DNA of 8,342 nt from Aromatoleum sp. (GTDB lineage Bacteria > Pseudomonadota > Gammaproteobacteria > Burkholderiales > Casimicrobiaceae), in contig JAAFGU010000100.1 of assembly GCA_010365205.1 (NCBI GenBank), positions 2,528 to 10,869 on the forward strand, given 5' to 3'. Numbering within the stretch: position 1 is the stretch's first letter; every line of letters starts with the position of its first letter. The notes below the pieces were generated by a model. The model was not told the DNA's origin and made no database searches. It saw only the letters and a list, made by a program, of their open reading frames with translations. Position numbers and translations under genes: made by a program. Below, in pieces: positions 1 to 5,786 of the stretch.

Positions 1-754
1 GTTTCACGATCCGGTCTTCGAGGGAGTGGAAACTGATCGCCGCGAGCCGGCCGCCGGGTTCGAGCAGCGGCGGAAGACGCGGCAGCGTCAACGCGAGCTC
101 CGTGAGCTCACGATTGACGAAAATCCTAAGAGCCTGGAACGTCCGCGTGGCCGGATCCTGACCCCAATCACGCCGCGGGCGCGTGCTGACGGCTTGGGCC
201 ACGATCGCGGCCAGCTGCCGCGTCCGTTCGACGGGTGCGAGCGCGCGAGCCGCAACAATTGCTCTTGCAATCGATTGAGCAAACCGTTCTTCACCATAAT
301 CGCGTATCACCTCCGTCAGTTCGCGCGCATCGGCACGCGCGAGGAACGCGGCTGCGGATTCGCCGCGCGCTGGATCCATCCGCATGTCGAGCGGTCCGTC
401 CGCGCGGAAAGAGAAGCCGCGGCCGGGGTCGTCGATTTGCGGGGAGGAAATGCCGAGATCGAGGAGCACGCCGTGCACACGCTCGATGCCGAGCGCGGCG
501 AACACCTCGCGCAGTTCGGAAAACCACGCGCGGCGGAACGCGAATCGCGGATCCCGGATGCCGCGCGCGGCATCTTCGGCGGCAGGATCGCGATCCAGCG
601 CGACGAGGCGTCCCCTCGTGCCGAGCCGGGCGAGGATCGCGCGGCTGTGGCCGCCGCGACCAAACGTGGCGTCGATGTAGATGCCGTCCGGCACGACGGC
701 CAGCGCCGCGACGGCTTCTTCGAGCAGGACGGGAACATGACCCGCATCGGGCAT
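1..754 (-). CDS. rsmH: 16S rRNA (cytosine(1402)-N(4))-methyltransferase RsmH, 3' end beyond the window
   Basis: RsmH (MraW) uses S-adenosylmethionine to methylate N4 of C1402 in 16S rRNA in the cytoplasm. I translated the frame by hand from the complement; it is open for 251 codons to the left edge. It starts with MPDAGHVPVLLEEAV, the usual HxPVLLxE opening. The SAM-binding motif DATFGRGGHS lies at about residues 28-37, ALDRD at 52-56, LLDLGISSPQID at 97-108 and GFSFRADGPLDMRMD at 113-127. Near the edge come DPATRTFQALRIFVNREL and then GGRLAAISFHSLEDRIVK, so roughly 60 residues of a usual 310-320 residue protein are missing. The ATG overlaps the mraZ stop by one base (TGATG), which implies translational coupling. 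It is the second gene of the dcw cluster, which continues leftward; ftsL and ftsI would be expected next. No frameshift was seen. Confidence 0.96.
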   Translation of the reverse strand, partial: MPDAGHVPVLLEEAVAALAVVPDGIYIDATFGRGGHSRAILARLGTRGRLVALDRDPAAEDAARGIRDPRFAFRRAWFSELREVFAALGIERVHGVLLDLGISSPQIDDPGRGFSFRADGPLDMRMDPARGESAAAFLARADARELTEVIRDYGEERFAQSIARAIVAARALAPVERTRQLAAIVAQAVSTRPRRDWGQDPATRTFQALRIFVNRELTELALTLPRLPPLLEPGGRLAAISFHSLEDRIVK

Positions 755-1257
755 CAGAGCGAGAAGCCGTCGAGCTCGGGCGGAAGGCCGCCGGCCGGGA
801 ACGTGATCGTGCGGGCCGTCTGCTCGAGCCACTTGACCTCGTCCCACAACTCGAACTTGTTGCCTTGCCCGACAAGAACGACGCGGTGATCGAGACCCGC
901 GTACTGGCGCAGCGCCGGCGGGACGAGGATGCGGCCGGCGCCGTCGATGTCGACGTCGTCGGCGTGCCCGACAAGTAGCCGCTGCAAGCCGCGGATTTCG
1001 GCGTTGAACGACGACAGCGCCATGAGGCGCGCCTGAATGGGCTCCCATGCGGCGCGCGTGTAGAGAAGCAGACACCGGATGGGGTCACCGGTGAGGACCA
1101 ATGCGCCGGGCGGCGTGGTATCGGGCTGCGCCAGCGCGACGCGGTGTTTCGCGGGAATCGCCAGCCGGCCCTTCGCGTCGAGCGCGAGATGCGTGACGCC
1201 CCGGAAGACCGCGCCCCCACCCCTGCCCTCGTCCAATGCCGCCGCCCCCTGCGCCAC
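754..1257 (-). CDS. mraZ: Transcriptional regulator MraZ, first gene of the dcw cluster
   Basis: MraZ is a ring-forming DNA-binding protein with two SpoVT/AbrB-like half domains; in E. coli it represses its own mra/dcw promoter. Both signature segments are visible: DAKGRLAIPAKHR at residues 27-39 and DGAGRILVPPALRQY at about 105-119. The protein is 167 residues, longer than the usual 143-152. The difference is mostly at the N-terminus. The family normally begins near MFxG, but here that position reads VFRGV and its codon is GTC, which is not a start. The best start is GTG at 1257, preceded five bases upstream by AGGGGAG; an in-frame TGA lies farther upstream at 1294-1296. This gives about 16 extra Ala/Gly-rich residues. 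The stop overlaps the rsmH start. A promoter and a matching operator lie upstream, consistent with autoregulation. Identity is certain; the exact start is likely. Confidence 0.95.
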   Translation of the reverse strand: MAQGAAALDEGRGGGAVFRGVTHLALDAKGRLAIPAKHRVALAQPDTTPPGALVLTGDPIRCLLLYTRAAWEPIQARLMALSSFNAEIRGLQRLLVGHADDVDIDGAGRILVPPALRQYAGLDHRVVLVGQGNKFELWDEVKWLEQTARTITFPAGGLPPELDGFSL

Positions 1258-1262
1258 CGTGT

Positions 1263-1269
1263 CTCCCCT
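1263..1269 (-). promoter_or_regulatory. Shine-Dalgarno site that decides the mraZ start
   Basis: On the minus strand AGGGGAG ends five bases before the GTG at 1257. No ATG, GTG or TTG exists at the family's usual start position (a GTC valine codon), so this site is the main support for the upstream GTG start and the N-terminal extension of MraZ. Confidence 0.7.
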
Positions 1270-1336
1270 CAGCGTCTGGATTGAAGTGAGTCCTCATTTA
1301 CCGCCCGGTGGCCGTTATCGTCCGCCGCAGTCAGAG

Positions 1337-1361
1337 TCCCACTTCAACCCACTTTTCACCA
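1337..1361 (-). promoter_or_regulatory. MraZ operator: three TGGGN-type boxes with 5-base spacers
   Basis: Reading the minus strand from 1361 to 1337: TGGTG, five bases, TGGGT, five bases, TGGGA. The boxes are at 1361-1357, 1351-1347 and 1341-1337, an exact 10-base period. TGGGN direct repeats separated by five bases are the established recognition pattern for E. coli MraZ. They lie just downstream of the inferred mraZ transcription start, so a bound MraZ ring would block early transcription. The promoter-proximal box carries one mismatch (T for the third G). Assignment rests on the pattern and its position; binding is inferred. Confidence 0.85.
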
Positions 1362-1370
1362 CCTGCTGTC

Positions 1371-1400
1371 ACTATAAGGGAACAAAAGTGGACCGGTCAA
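1371..1400 (-). promoter_or_regulatory. Sigma70-type promoter of the mraZ/dcw operon
   Basis: On the minus strand the -35 is TTGACC (1400-1395, five of six consensus bases), followed by an 18-base spacer and a -10 of TATAGT (1376-1371, five of six). An A-rich patch, CCGAAAAACAA, abuts the -35 on its upstream side and could act as a proximal UP element. Transcription would start near 1364, giving a leader of about 107 bases to the GTG, with the MraZ boxes beginning within the first few transcribed bases. No mapping data are available; the call rests on sequence match and context. Confidence 0.8.
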
Positions 1401-1874
1401 TTGTTTTTCGGTTTGTGAACAATGACTTAGCGCGTTTGTTGCATAAAGTTACTTCTTCTAAATTAAACAATCACTTATAGCAAAGAGCGCATGTAACTTC
1501 GGAGGAACGATGCCCCTGCAGGACCCTAGACAGAACGATCGTTCGAAAGACTCGGAAAAGCTGACTTCCGCATGAATTTCCGGCGACATCCGCGAAAAAT
1601 TCCGTCCGCGTGAGCGCCCGATTTGCACCGGAATCACGCCGATCGGCGATCCGGACGGGTTCCTGCGGATGCCGCGACGCTTCATGCCAACGGAATGACG
1701 ACCACGCACCGCCTGCCGGCGACACGATTGCTTACAAACCCTTACAGCGTGGTTGCCGCTGCGCTGCCTACTCTTCGCTCATGCGTGAACGGACTGCGGA
1801 GCCCGATGCCGCGGCGTTCCCGGGGAAACCAGCGGTGCTGACCTTCGGCACGCGCGGCAACGAGGAGGAAAACG
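1381..1874. other. Divergent intergenic spacer with an AT-rich block; no confident gene
   Basis: This stretch separates the leftward mraZ operon from the rightward DUF1800 gene. Positions 1381-1500 are about 64% A+T by hand count, in sharp contrast to the GC-rich surroundings; this block includes the mraZ -35 and its upstream A-rich patch. From about 1500 to 1874 composition returns to normal. Open frames there (for example 84 codons on the minus strand ending at 1471) have no recognisable product. Small features seen are a perfect 12-base palindrome at 1533-1544, a second at 1637-1648 flanked by short complementary arms, and CTTACA twice exactly ten bases apart at 1731 and 1741. I could not find a convincing -35/-10 pair for the DUF1800 gene. 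Confidence 0.7.
1510..1575 (+). other. Possible 21-codon small ORF with a strong Shine-Dalgarno sequence
   Basis: GGAGGA at 1501-1506 is followed after three bases by ATG at 1510. The frame runs 21 codons to a TGA at 1573 and encodes a hydrophilic, charged peptide beginning MPLQDPRQND. An ATGA overlap at 1572 starts a second tiny frame of 13 codons (MNFRRHPRKIPSA), ending at 1613. Both lie upstream of the DUF1800 gene on the same strand and could be leader peptides. Nothing supports this beyond the ribosome-binding site and the overlap; chance is quite possible. Confidence 0.15.
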
Positions 1875-3995
1875 ATGCGAGCACCGGCTTTCGTACGCAC
1901 GCGACGTGCGCTAGCGCTGACCTTCGCCGCAATCGCCGCCTGCGCACCCGGCCTCGCGCGCGCCGCGGAACCGACGGCGACCGTCGTCGAGTACTACAGC
2001 GCGAAACTCAATCACTACTTCGTCACCGCCGAGCCGGCAGAGGCCGCGATGCTCGACGCCGGCGTCGTCGTTCCCGGATGGGAACGCACCGGGGTCGAGT
2101 TCAAAGCGTGGGCAAACGCCGCCGATGCCGCCGACGCCCTTCCGGTCTGCCGTTTCTTCGGTACGCCAGGCAAAGGACCGAACTCGCATTTCTATACGAC
2201 CAATCCCGACGAATGCGCGCTCGTCAGGCAGAACCCGGGATGGACGTTCGAAAGCATCGCGTTCTACATCAACGTGCCGGACGCGGCCGCACGCTGCGCG
2301 ACGGGGACGCCGGTCTACCGCAGCTTCTACCCTGGCGCCGCGGTCAGCGAATCGAACCACCGTTTCCTCGTCGACCTCACGATGCACGAGAAGATGGCGG
2401 CGAATTCGATACTCGAAGGCGTCGTGATGTGCTCGCCGCTGTCGGCAGGCGAGATCAAGGCCGACCTCACGCGCCTGGCCGAGCAGGCGACGTTCGGGAC
2501 CAACGATGCCCTGGTGATCCATATGGCCACGCTCGGCGTCGCCGGGTGGCTCGACGAACAGTTCACCGCGCCCGCGACGCAGTACGCCGCGTTCAAGTAC
2601 GTGCCCGCCGGACAGGCGCAGACGTTCTGCCCGACCGACCCGGATCCCGATTGTTTCCGCGACTACTACACGCTCTTCGGCGTGCAGAACGAGTTCTTCA
2701 GGAACGCGCTAGCCGGCGGCGACCAGTTGCGGCAGCGCGTCGCGTTCGCGCTGTCGCAGATCATGGTCACGTCCGGCACCGAGATTCCCTTTGCCTATGG
2801 AATGGCGAGGTACCAGCAGATCTTCCTCGACGGCGCGTTCGGCAACTTCGAGGACCTGCTGGCGCGGGTCACTCTTTCGTCGGTGATGGGGGACTACCTC
2901 AACATGGTCAACAACGACAAGCCCGCGGGAGAAGTTGCGCCCAACGAAAATTACGCGCGCGAGTTGATGCAGCTCTTCTCCATCGGCGTCTGGGAATTGA
3001 AAGCGGACGGAACGCGGCTCACCGACGCAACCGGCGCCGCCATCGCGACCTACGACCAGGACGCGATCGAGGGTTTCGCGCACGTGTTCACCGGCTGGAC
3101 CTATCCGCTGCTGCCGGGTATCTCCCAGCGCGTGCACAACCCAAAGAATTTCCTCGGCGACATGGTCGCCGTCGCAGCGAATCACGACACCGCGGCGAAA
3201 GGCCCGCTGCTCGATGGCGTGACGTTGCCCGCGGCCCAGCCAATGCAGACCGATCTCGCCGCCGCACTCCACAATGTCTTCATGCACCCGAACGTCGGGC
3301 CGTTCATCGGCCGCCAGCTGATCCAGAAGCTCGTCACCGGCGACCCGTCATCGCAATACGTCGCACGGGTCGCCGCAGGGTTCGCCGACAACGGTCAGGG
3401 CGTGCGTGGCGATCTGAAGGAGGTCATCGCGGCAGTATTGACGGACCCCGAGGCGCGGGGCCCAGTCAAGCTCGATCCGGGTTACGGCAAGCTGCGCGAG
3501 CCGGTGCTGTACATGACCGGCCTCTCGCGCGCGCTCGACGCGCAGTCCGACGGCGTCTTCTTCGGCCAGCAGAGCGGCGCGCTGGGTCAGCCGCTGTTCT
3601 ATCCGTCATCGGTGTTCAACTACTACCCGCCGACGTACGTCGTTCCCGGAACGACCCGCATCGGGCCCGAATTCGCAATCCAGAATTCCAGCACGGCGAT
3701 CAACCGGACCAACTTCGCGAATACGCTGACCTTCGGCAGCATCGGGCCGGTCGCGACTCTGCCCGGGGCAATCGGCACGGTGCCGGACTGGTCCGCGCTG
3801 CAGGCCGTCTCCGTCGATGCCAACGCGCTGCTCGACAAACTGGACACACTGCTGATGCATGGCACGATGGGTGCTCCGATGCGCGCGGCGATCCTGCCCG
3901 CGATCAACGCGATTCCCGCGAACGATCCGCTGGGACGGGCCAAGGCCGCGTTCTATCTTGTCGCAACCTCGGCTCAATTTCAGGTGGAGCGCTGA
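1875..3995 (+). CDS. Exported DUF1800 family protein with N-terminal DUF5648-like repeats
   Basis: This 706-residue protein is of unknown biochemical role. Its ATG is preceded by a strong AGGAGG six bases upstream. Residues 1-30 look like a Sec signal (MRAPAFVRTRR, a hydrophobic stretch, then ARA before AEP); IAAC at 20-23 also fits a lipobox. Residues about 37-188 hold three DUF5648-like repeats, clearest in YYSAKLNHYFVT (40-51), NSHFYTTNPDE (103-113) with GWTFESIAFY (122-131), and VYRSFYPG (147-154). The DUF1800 domain fills about 190-706: GDQLRQRVAFALSQIMV (282-298), FGNFEDLLARVTL (322-334), NENYARELMQLFSIG (357-371), GFAHVFTGWTY (400-410) and HPNVGPFIGRQLIQKLV (471-487). Six cysteines in the mature part suggest disulfides in the periplasm. 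It sits one base before a DUF1501 gene, its usual partner. Family assignment is firm; function is not known to me. Confidence 0.92.
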   Translation: MRAPAFVRTRRALALTFAAIAACAPGLARAAEPTATVVEYYSAKLNHYFVTAEPAEAAMLDAGVVVPGWERTGVEFKAWANAADAADALPVCRFFGTPGKGPNSHFYTTNPDECALVRQNPGWTFESIAFYINVPDAAARCATGTPVYRSFYPGAAVSESNHRFLVDLTMHEKMAANSILEGVVMCSPLSAGEIKADLTRLAEQATFGTNDALVIHMATLGVAGWLDEQFTAPATQYAAFKYVPAGQAQTFCPTDPDPDCFRDYYTLFGVQNEFFRNALAGGDQLRQRVAFALSQIMVTSGTEIPFAYGMARYQQIFLDGAFGNFEDLLARVTLSSVMGDYLNMVNNDKPAGEVAPNENYARELMQLFSIGVWELKADGTRLTDATGAAIATYDQDAIEGFAHVFTGWTYPLLPGISQRVHNPKNFLGDMVAVAANHDTAAKGPLLDGVTLPAAQPMQTDLAAALHNVFMHPNVGPFIGRQLIQKLVTGDPSSQYVARVAAGFADNGQGVRGDLKEVIAAVLTDPEARGPVKLDPGYGKLREPVLYMTGLSRALDAQSDGVFFGQQSGALGQPLFYPSSVFNYYPPTYVVPGTTRIGPEFAIQNSSTAINRTNFANTLTFGSIGPVATLPGAIGTVPDWSALQAVSVDANALLDKLDTLLMHGTMGAPMRAAILPAINAIPANDPLGRAKAAFYLVATSAQFQVER

Positions 3996-3996
3996 C

Positions 3997-5382
3997 ATGA
4001 CGACGCCACTCGTACGTTCCCGCCGCGCGTTCCTGCGCAACGCGGCCGCGTTGTCGACGCTGGGCCTCACCTCGCGCCTCGACCTCGTGAACCTCGTCGC
4101 GTCCGCCAGCGCGCAGCCGGCCCCCGGCGGCGACTTCAAGGCGCTCGTCTGCGTGTTCTTGTTCGGCGGCAACGACGGCAACAACACGGTGATCCCGTTC
4201 GATTCGGCCGGGTACGGGCAATACGCCGCGGTGCGCACGGCGGCTTCCGGAATCCAGCTCGCGCAGTCTTCGCTGCTCCCGATTCAGCCCGCCAATACGG
4301 GGACGCCGTACGGGCTGCATCCGGCGCTAACCCAACTGCAAACACTATTTGCGCAGAAGAAACTCGCACTCCTCGCCAACGTCGGCACGCTGCTGGCGCC
4401 GACGACGCAGGCGCAATACAACGCGGGTGCGCGTCCGCTGTCGCTGTATTCGCATTCCGATCAGCAGGCGCAGTGGCAGAGCTCGGTCTCCGACACCGCC
4501 GCCGGCACAGGCTGGGGCGGCCGCCTCGCCGACCAGGTTTCGGCGTACAACGCAGCCGGCAGCTTCCCGGTCGTGACGTCGCTCGACGGCACCGTGCTGT
4601 TCACGGCCGGTTCGCACACGGTACCGCTGACGATCCCGGTGACCGGCTCGTTCGCGCTCGCCGGCTACGGCGGCGGCGCAGCGGCCAACGCGCGTCTCGC
4701 CGCATTGCACCAGTTGCAGGCGCAGTCGTCGACGAACACCTTCGTCCAGAATGCCAACGCCATCGGCACGCAGGCGCTCGAGCTGTCGGCGACCGTCAAC
4801 CCGATCCTGGCCAATACCGCCTCATCGATCGCTCCGTTGTTCGCCGGCCTGACGACGAACACCGCGAAACAGCTCTACCAGGTCGCGAAGATGATCGAAG
4901 CGCGCGCGATCACGGGCGCGCAACGGCAGATCTTCTTCGTGCAGCTCGGCAGCTTCGACACCCACAACGACCAGGTGAACCGGCAACAGAATCTGTTCGC
5001 CGAACTGGACCCGGCGCTGAAGGCGTTCTACGACGCGACCGTCGCCTTGGGCGTGGCGAGCCAGGTGACGACGTTCACGCTGTCCGATTTCGGACGCACG
5101 CTGCAGCCGGCCTCAGGCGGCGGCACCGACCATGCCTGGGGCAGCCACCATTTCATCCTCGGCGACGCGGTCAATGGCGGCAAGCTCTACGGCCAGTTTC
5201 CGCAGCTGGTGCTCGGCGGCCCCAACGATGCGGAGAACGAAGGACGCTGGATACCGACGACGGCGGTCGATCAGTACGGCGCGACGCTGGCACGGTGGTT
5301 CGGCGTGGCAAGTTCCGATCTGGCCGCCGTGTTTCCCAATCTCTCGCGGTTTCCGACCCCCGATGTCGGTTTCATGACCTGA
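3997..5382 (+). CDS. DUF1501 family protein with Tat signal (alkaline-phosphatase-like fold)
   Basis: This 461-residue protein belongs to DUF1501, a family related to the alkaline phosphatase/sulfatase superfamily; its substrate is unknown. The ATG at 3997 comes one base after the DUF1800 stop, with AGGTGGAG (3982-3989) seven bases upstream inside the previous gene, so the two are translationally coupled. The open frame extends further upstream, but that part overlaps DUF1800. SRRAFLR at residues 8-14 matches the twin-arginine motif, with likely cleavage after ASA (37-39), implying export in the folded state. Family motifs follow: VFLFGGNDGNNTVIP (53-67), SHSDQQAQWQ (152-161), GSFDTHNDQ (318-326), DFGRT (364-368) and GTDHAWGSHH (376-385). 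The Asp and His residues of these motifs are candidate metal or catalytic ligands, by analogy only. A long hairpin lies 23 bases after the stop. Confidence 0.93.
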   Translation: MTTPLVRSRRAFLRNAAALSTLGLTSRLDLVNLVASASAQPAPGGDFKALVCVFLFGGNDGNNTVIPFDSAGYGQYAAVRTAASGIQLAQSSLLPIQPANTGTPYGLHPALTQLQTLFAQKKLALLANVGTLLAPTTQAQYNAGARPLSLYSHSDQQAQWQSSVSDTAAGTGWGGRLADQVSAYNAAGSFPVVTSLDGTVLFTAGSHTVPLTIPVTGSFALAGYGGGAAANARLAALHQLQAQSSTNTFVQNANAIGTQALELSATVNPILANTASSIAPLFAGLTTNTAKQLYQVAKMIEARAITGAQRQIFFVQLGSFDTHNDQVNRQQNLFAELDPALKAFYDATVALGVASQVTTFTLSDFGRTLQPASGGGTDHAWGSHHFILGDAVNGGKLYGQFPQLVLGGPNDAENEGRWIPTTAVDQYGATLARWFGVASSDLAAVFPNLSRFPTPDVGFMT

Positions 5383-5786
5383 CGCCACGCAACCCTTCGC
5401 ACCGCGGCGACGCCGGCGCGCTCGGTCTCCTCGAGCGCGCTGGCGTCGCTTCGGGCGTGGCCGGTTCGATCGGGTACACTCGTCCGGACCGCAACCGCTG
5501 GACTTGGGGAACGCTGGCGTTTTCGCGCGGTCGGAGCGACGACCGGCATCCCGGCCTCCCGGCGCGGTTGCGCGCCCGGCGGCGCAGCGGAACCCGCCTG
5601 AGCCGCCATCCCGCCATCCGCCGTGTCGTTCATCGCCCGCGATCGGTCTTGCGCTGGCGCTTCGGATCTGGCGACGCGATGCGTGCGCCTGCATTCGACA
5701 TTGCGATCGCAGCGGTCGGCGTGGCGTGCGCGACGGCAACGGCCCGGCGCAATGGCCGAAATCGACCATCGACGATAATCGAATCC
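5383..5786. other. Intergenic spacer before tamA; no gene seen
   Basis: About 400 bases lie between the DUF1501 stop and the preferred tamA start. It contains the long hairpin annotated separately, a smaller stem GGCGCG with loop GTTG at 5561-5576, and a -10-like GATAAT at 5774-5779 with no recognisable -35. Open frames here have no recognisable protein; the tamA frame is open through the whole spacer only because stop codons are rare in GC-rich DNA. No tRNA or repeat was seen. Confidence 0.65.
5406..5450 (+). terminator. Long GC-rich hairpin, probable terminator or insulator of the DUF1800-DUF1501 unit
   Basis: Arms 5406-5424 and 5432-5450 pair over 19 positions with two G-U wobbles and no bulge; the core arms are GACGCCGGCGCGCTCG and CGAGCGCGCTGGCGTC around the loop GTCTCCT. 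It begins 23 bases after the DUF1501 stop. There is no T-run after it, so it is not a classical intrinsic terminator. It may pause polymerase, work with Rho, or protect the 3' end of the mRNA. The structure is directly visible; the function is inferred. Confidence 0.6.

Noticed and set aside
1533..1544. Perfect palindrome GAACGATCGTTC as a possible operator
   Set aside because: About two perfect 12-base palindromes are expected by chance in a window of this size, and nothing nearby suggests a regulator; the same applies to CGCCGATCGGCG at 1637-1648.
1471..1725. 84-codon minus-strand frame in the divergent spacer
   Set aside because: No recognisable product, mixed codon use unlike the neighbouring genes, and it crosses the AT-rich control region; not supported as a gene.
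1610..4000. 796-codon plus-strand frame overlapping the DUF1800 gene
   Set aside because: It is Arg-rich with no recognisable domain and runs across the whole DUF1800 gene, which has clear motifs and a strong ribosome-binding site; a high-GC shadow frame.
5113..5769. 218-codon minus-strand frame covering the spacer before tamA
   Set aside because: More than a third overlaps DUF1501 antisense, the product is a basic low-complexity string, and no start signal was seen.
4473..5786. Apparent extension of the tamA frame back through the DUF1501 gene
   Set aside because: The upstream part is low-complexity Arg-rich sequence in the wrong frame of DUF1501. The signal peptide at 5787 marks the real N-terminus, so this is not a fusion.
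5679..5786. ATG at 5679 as the tamA start
   Set aside because: It would put 36 unconserved-looking residues in front of a complete signal peptide; the GTG at 5787 gives a normal TamA layout. Kept only as an alternative.
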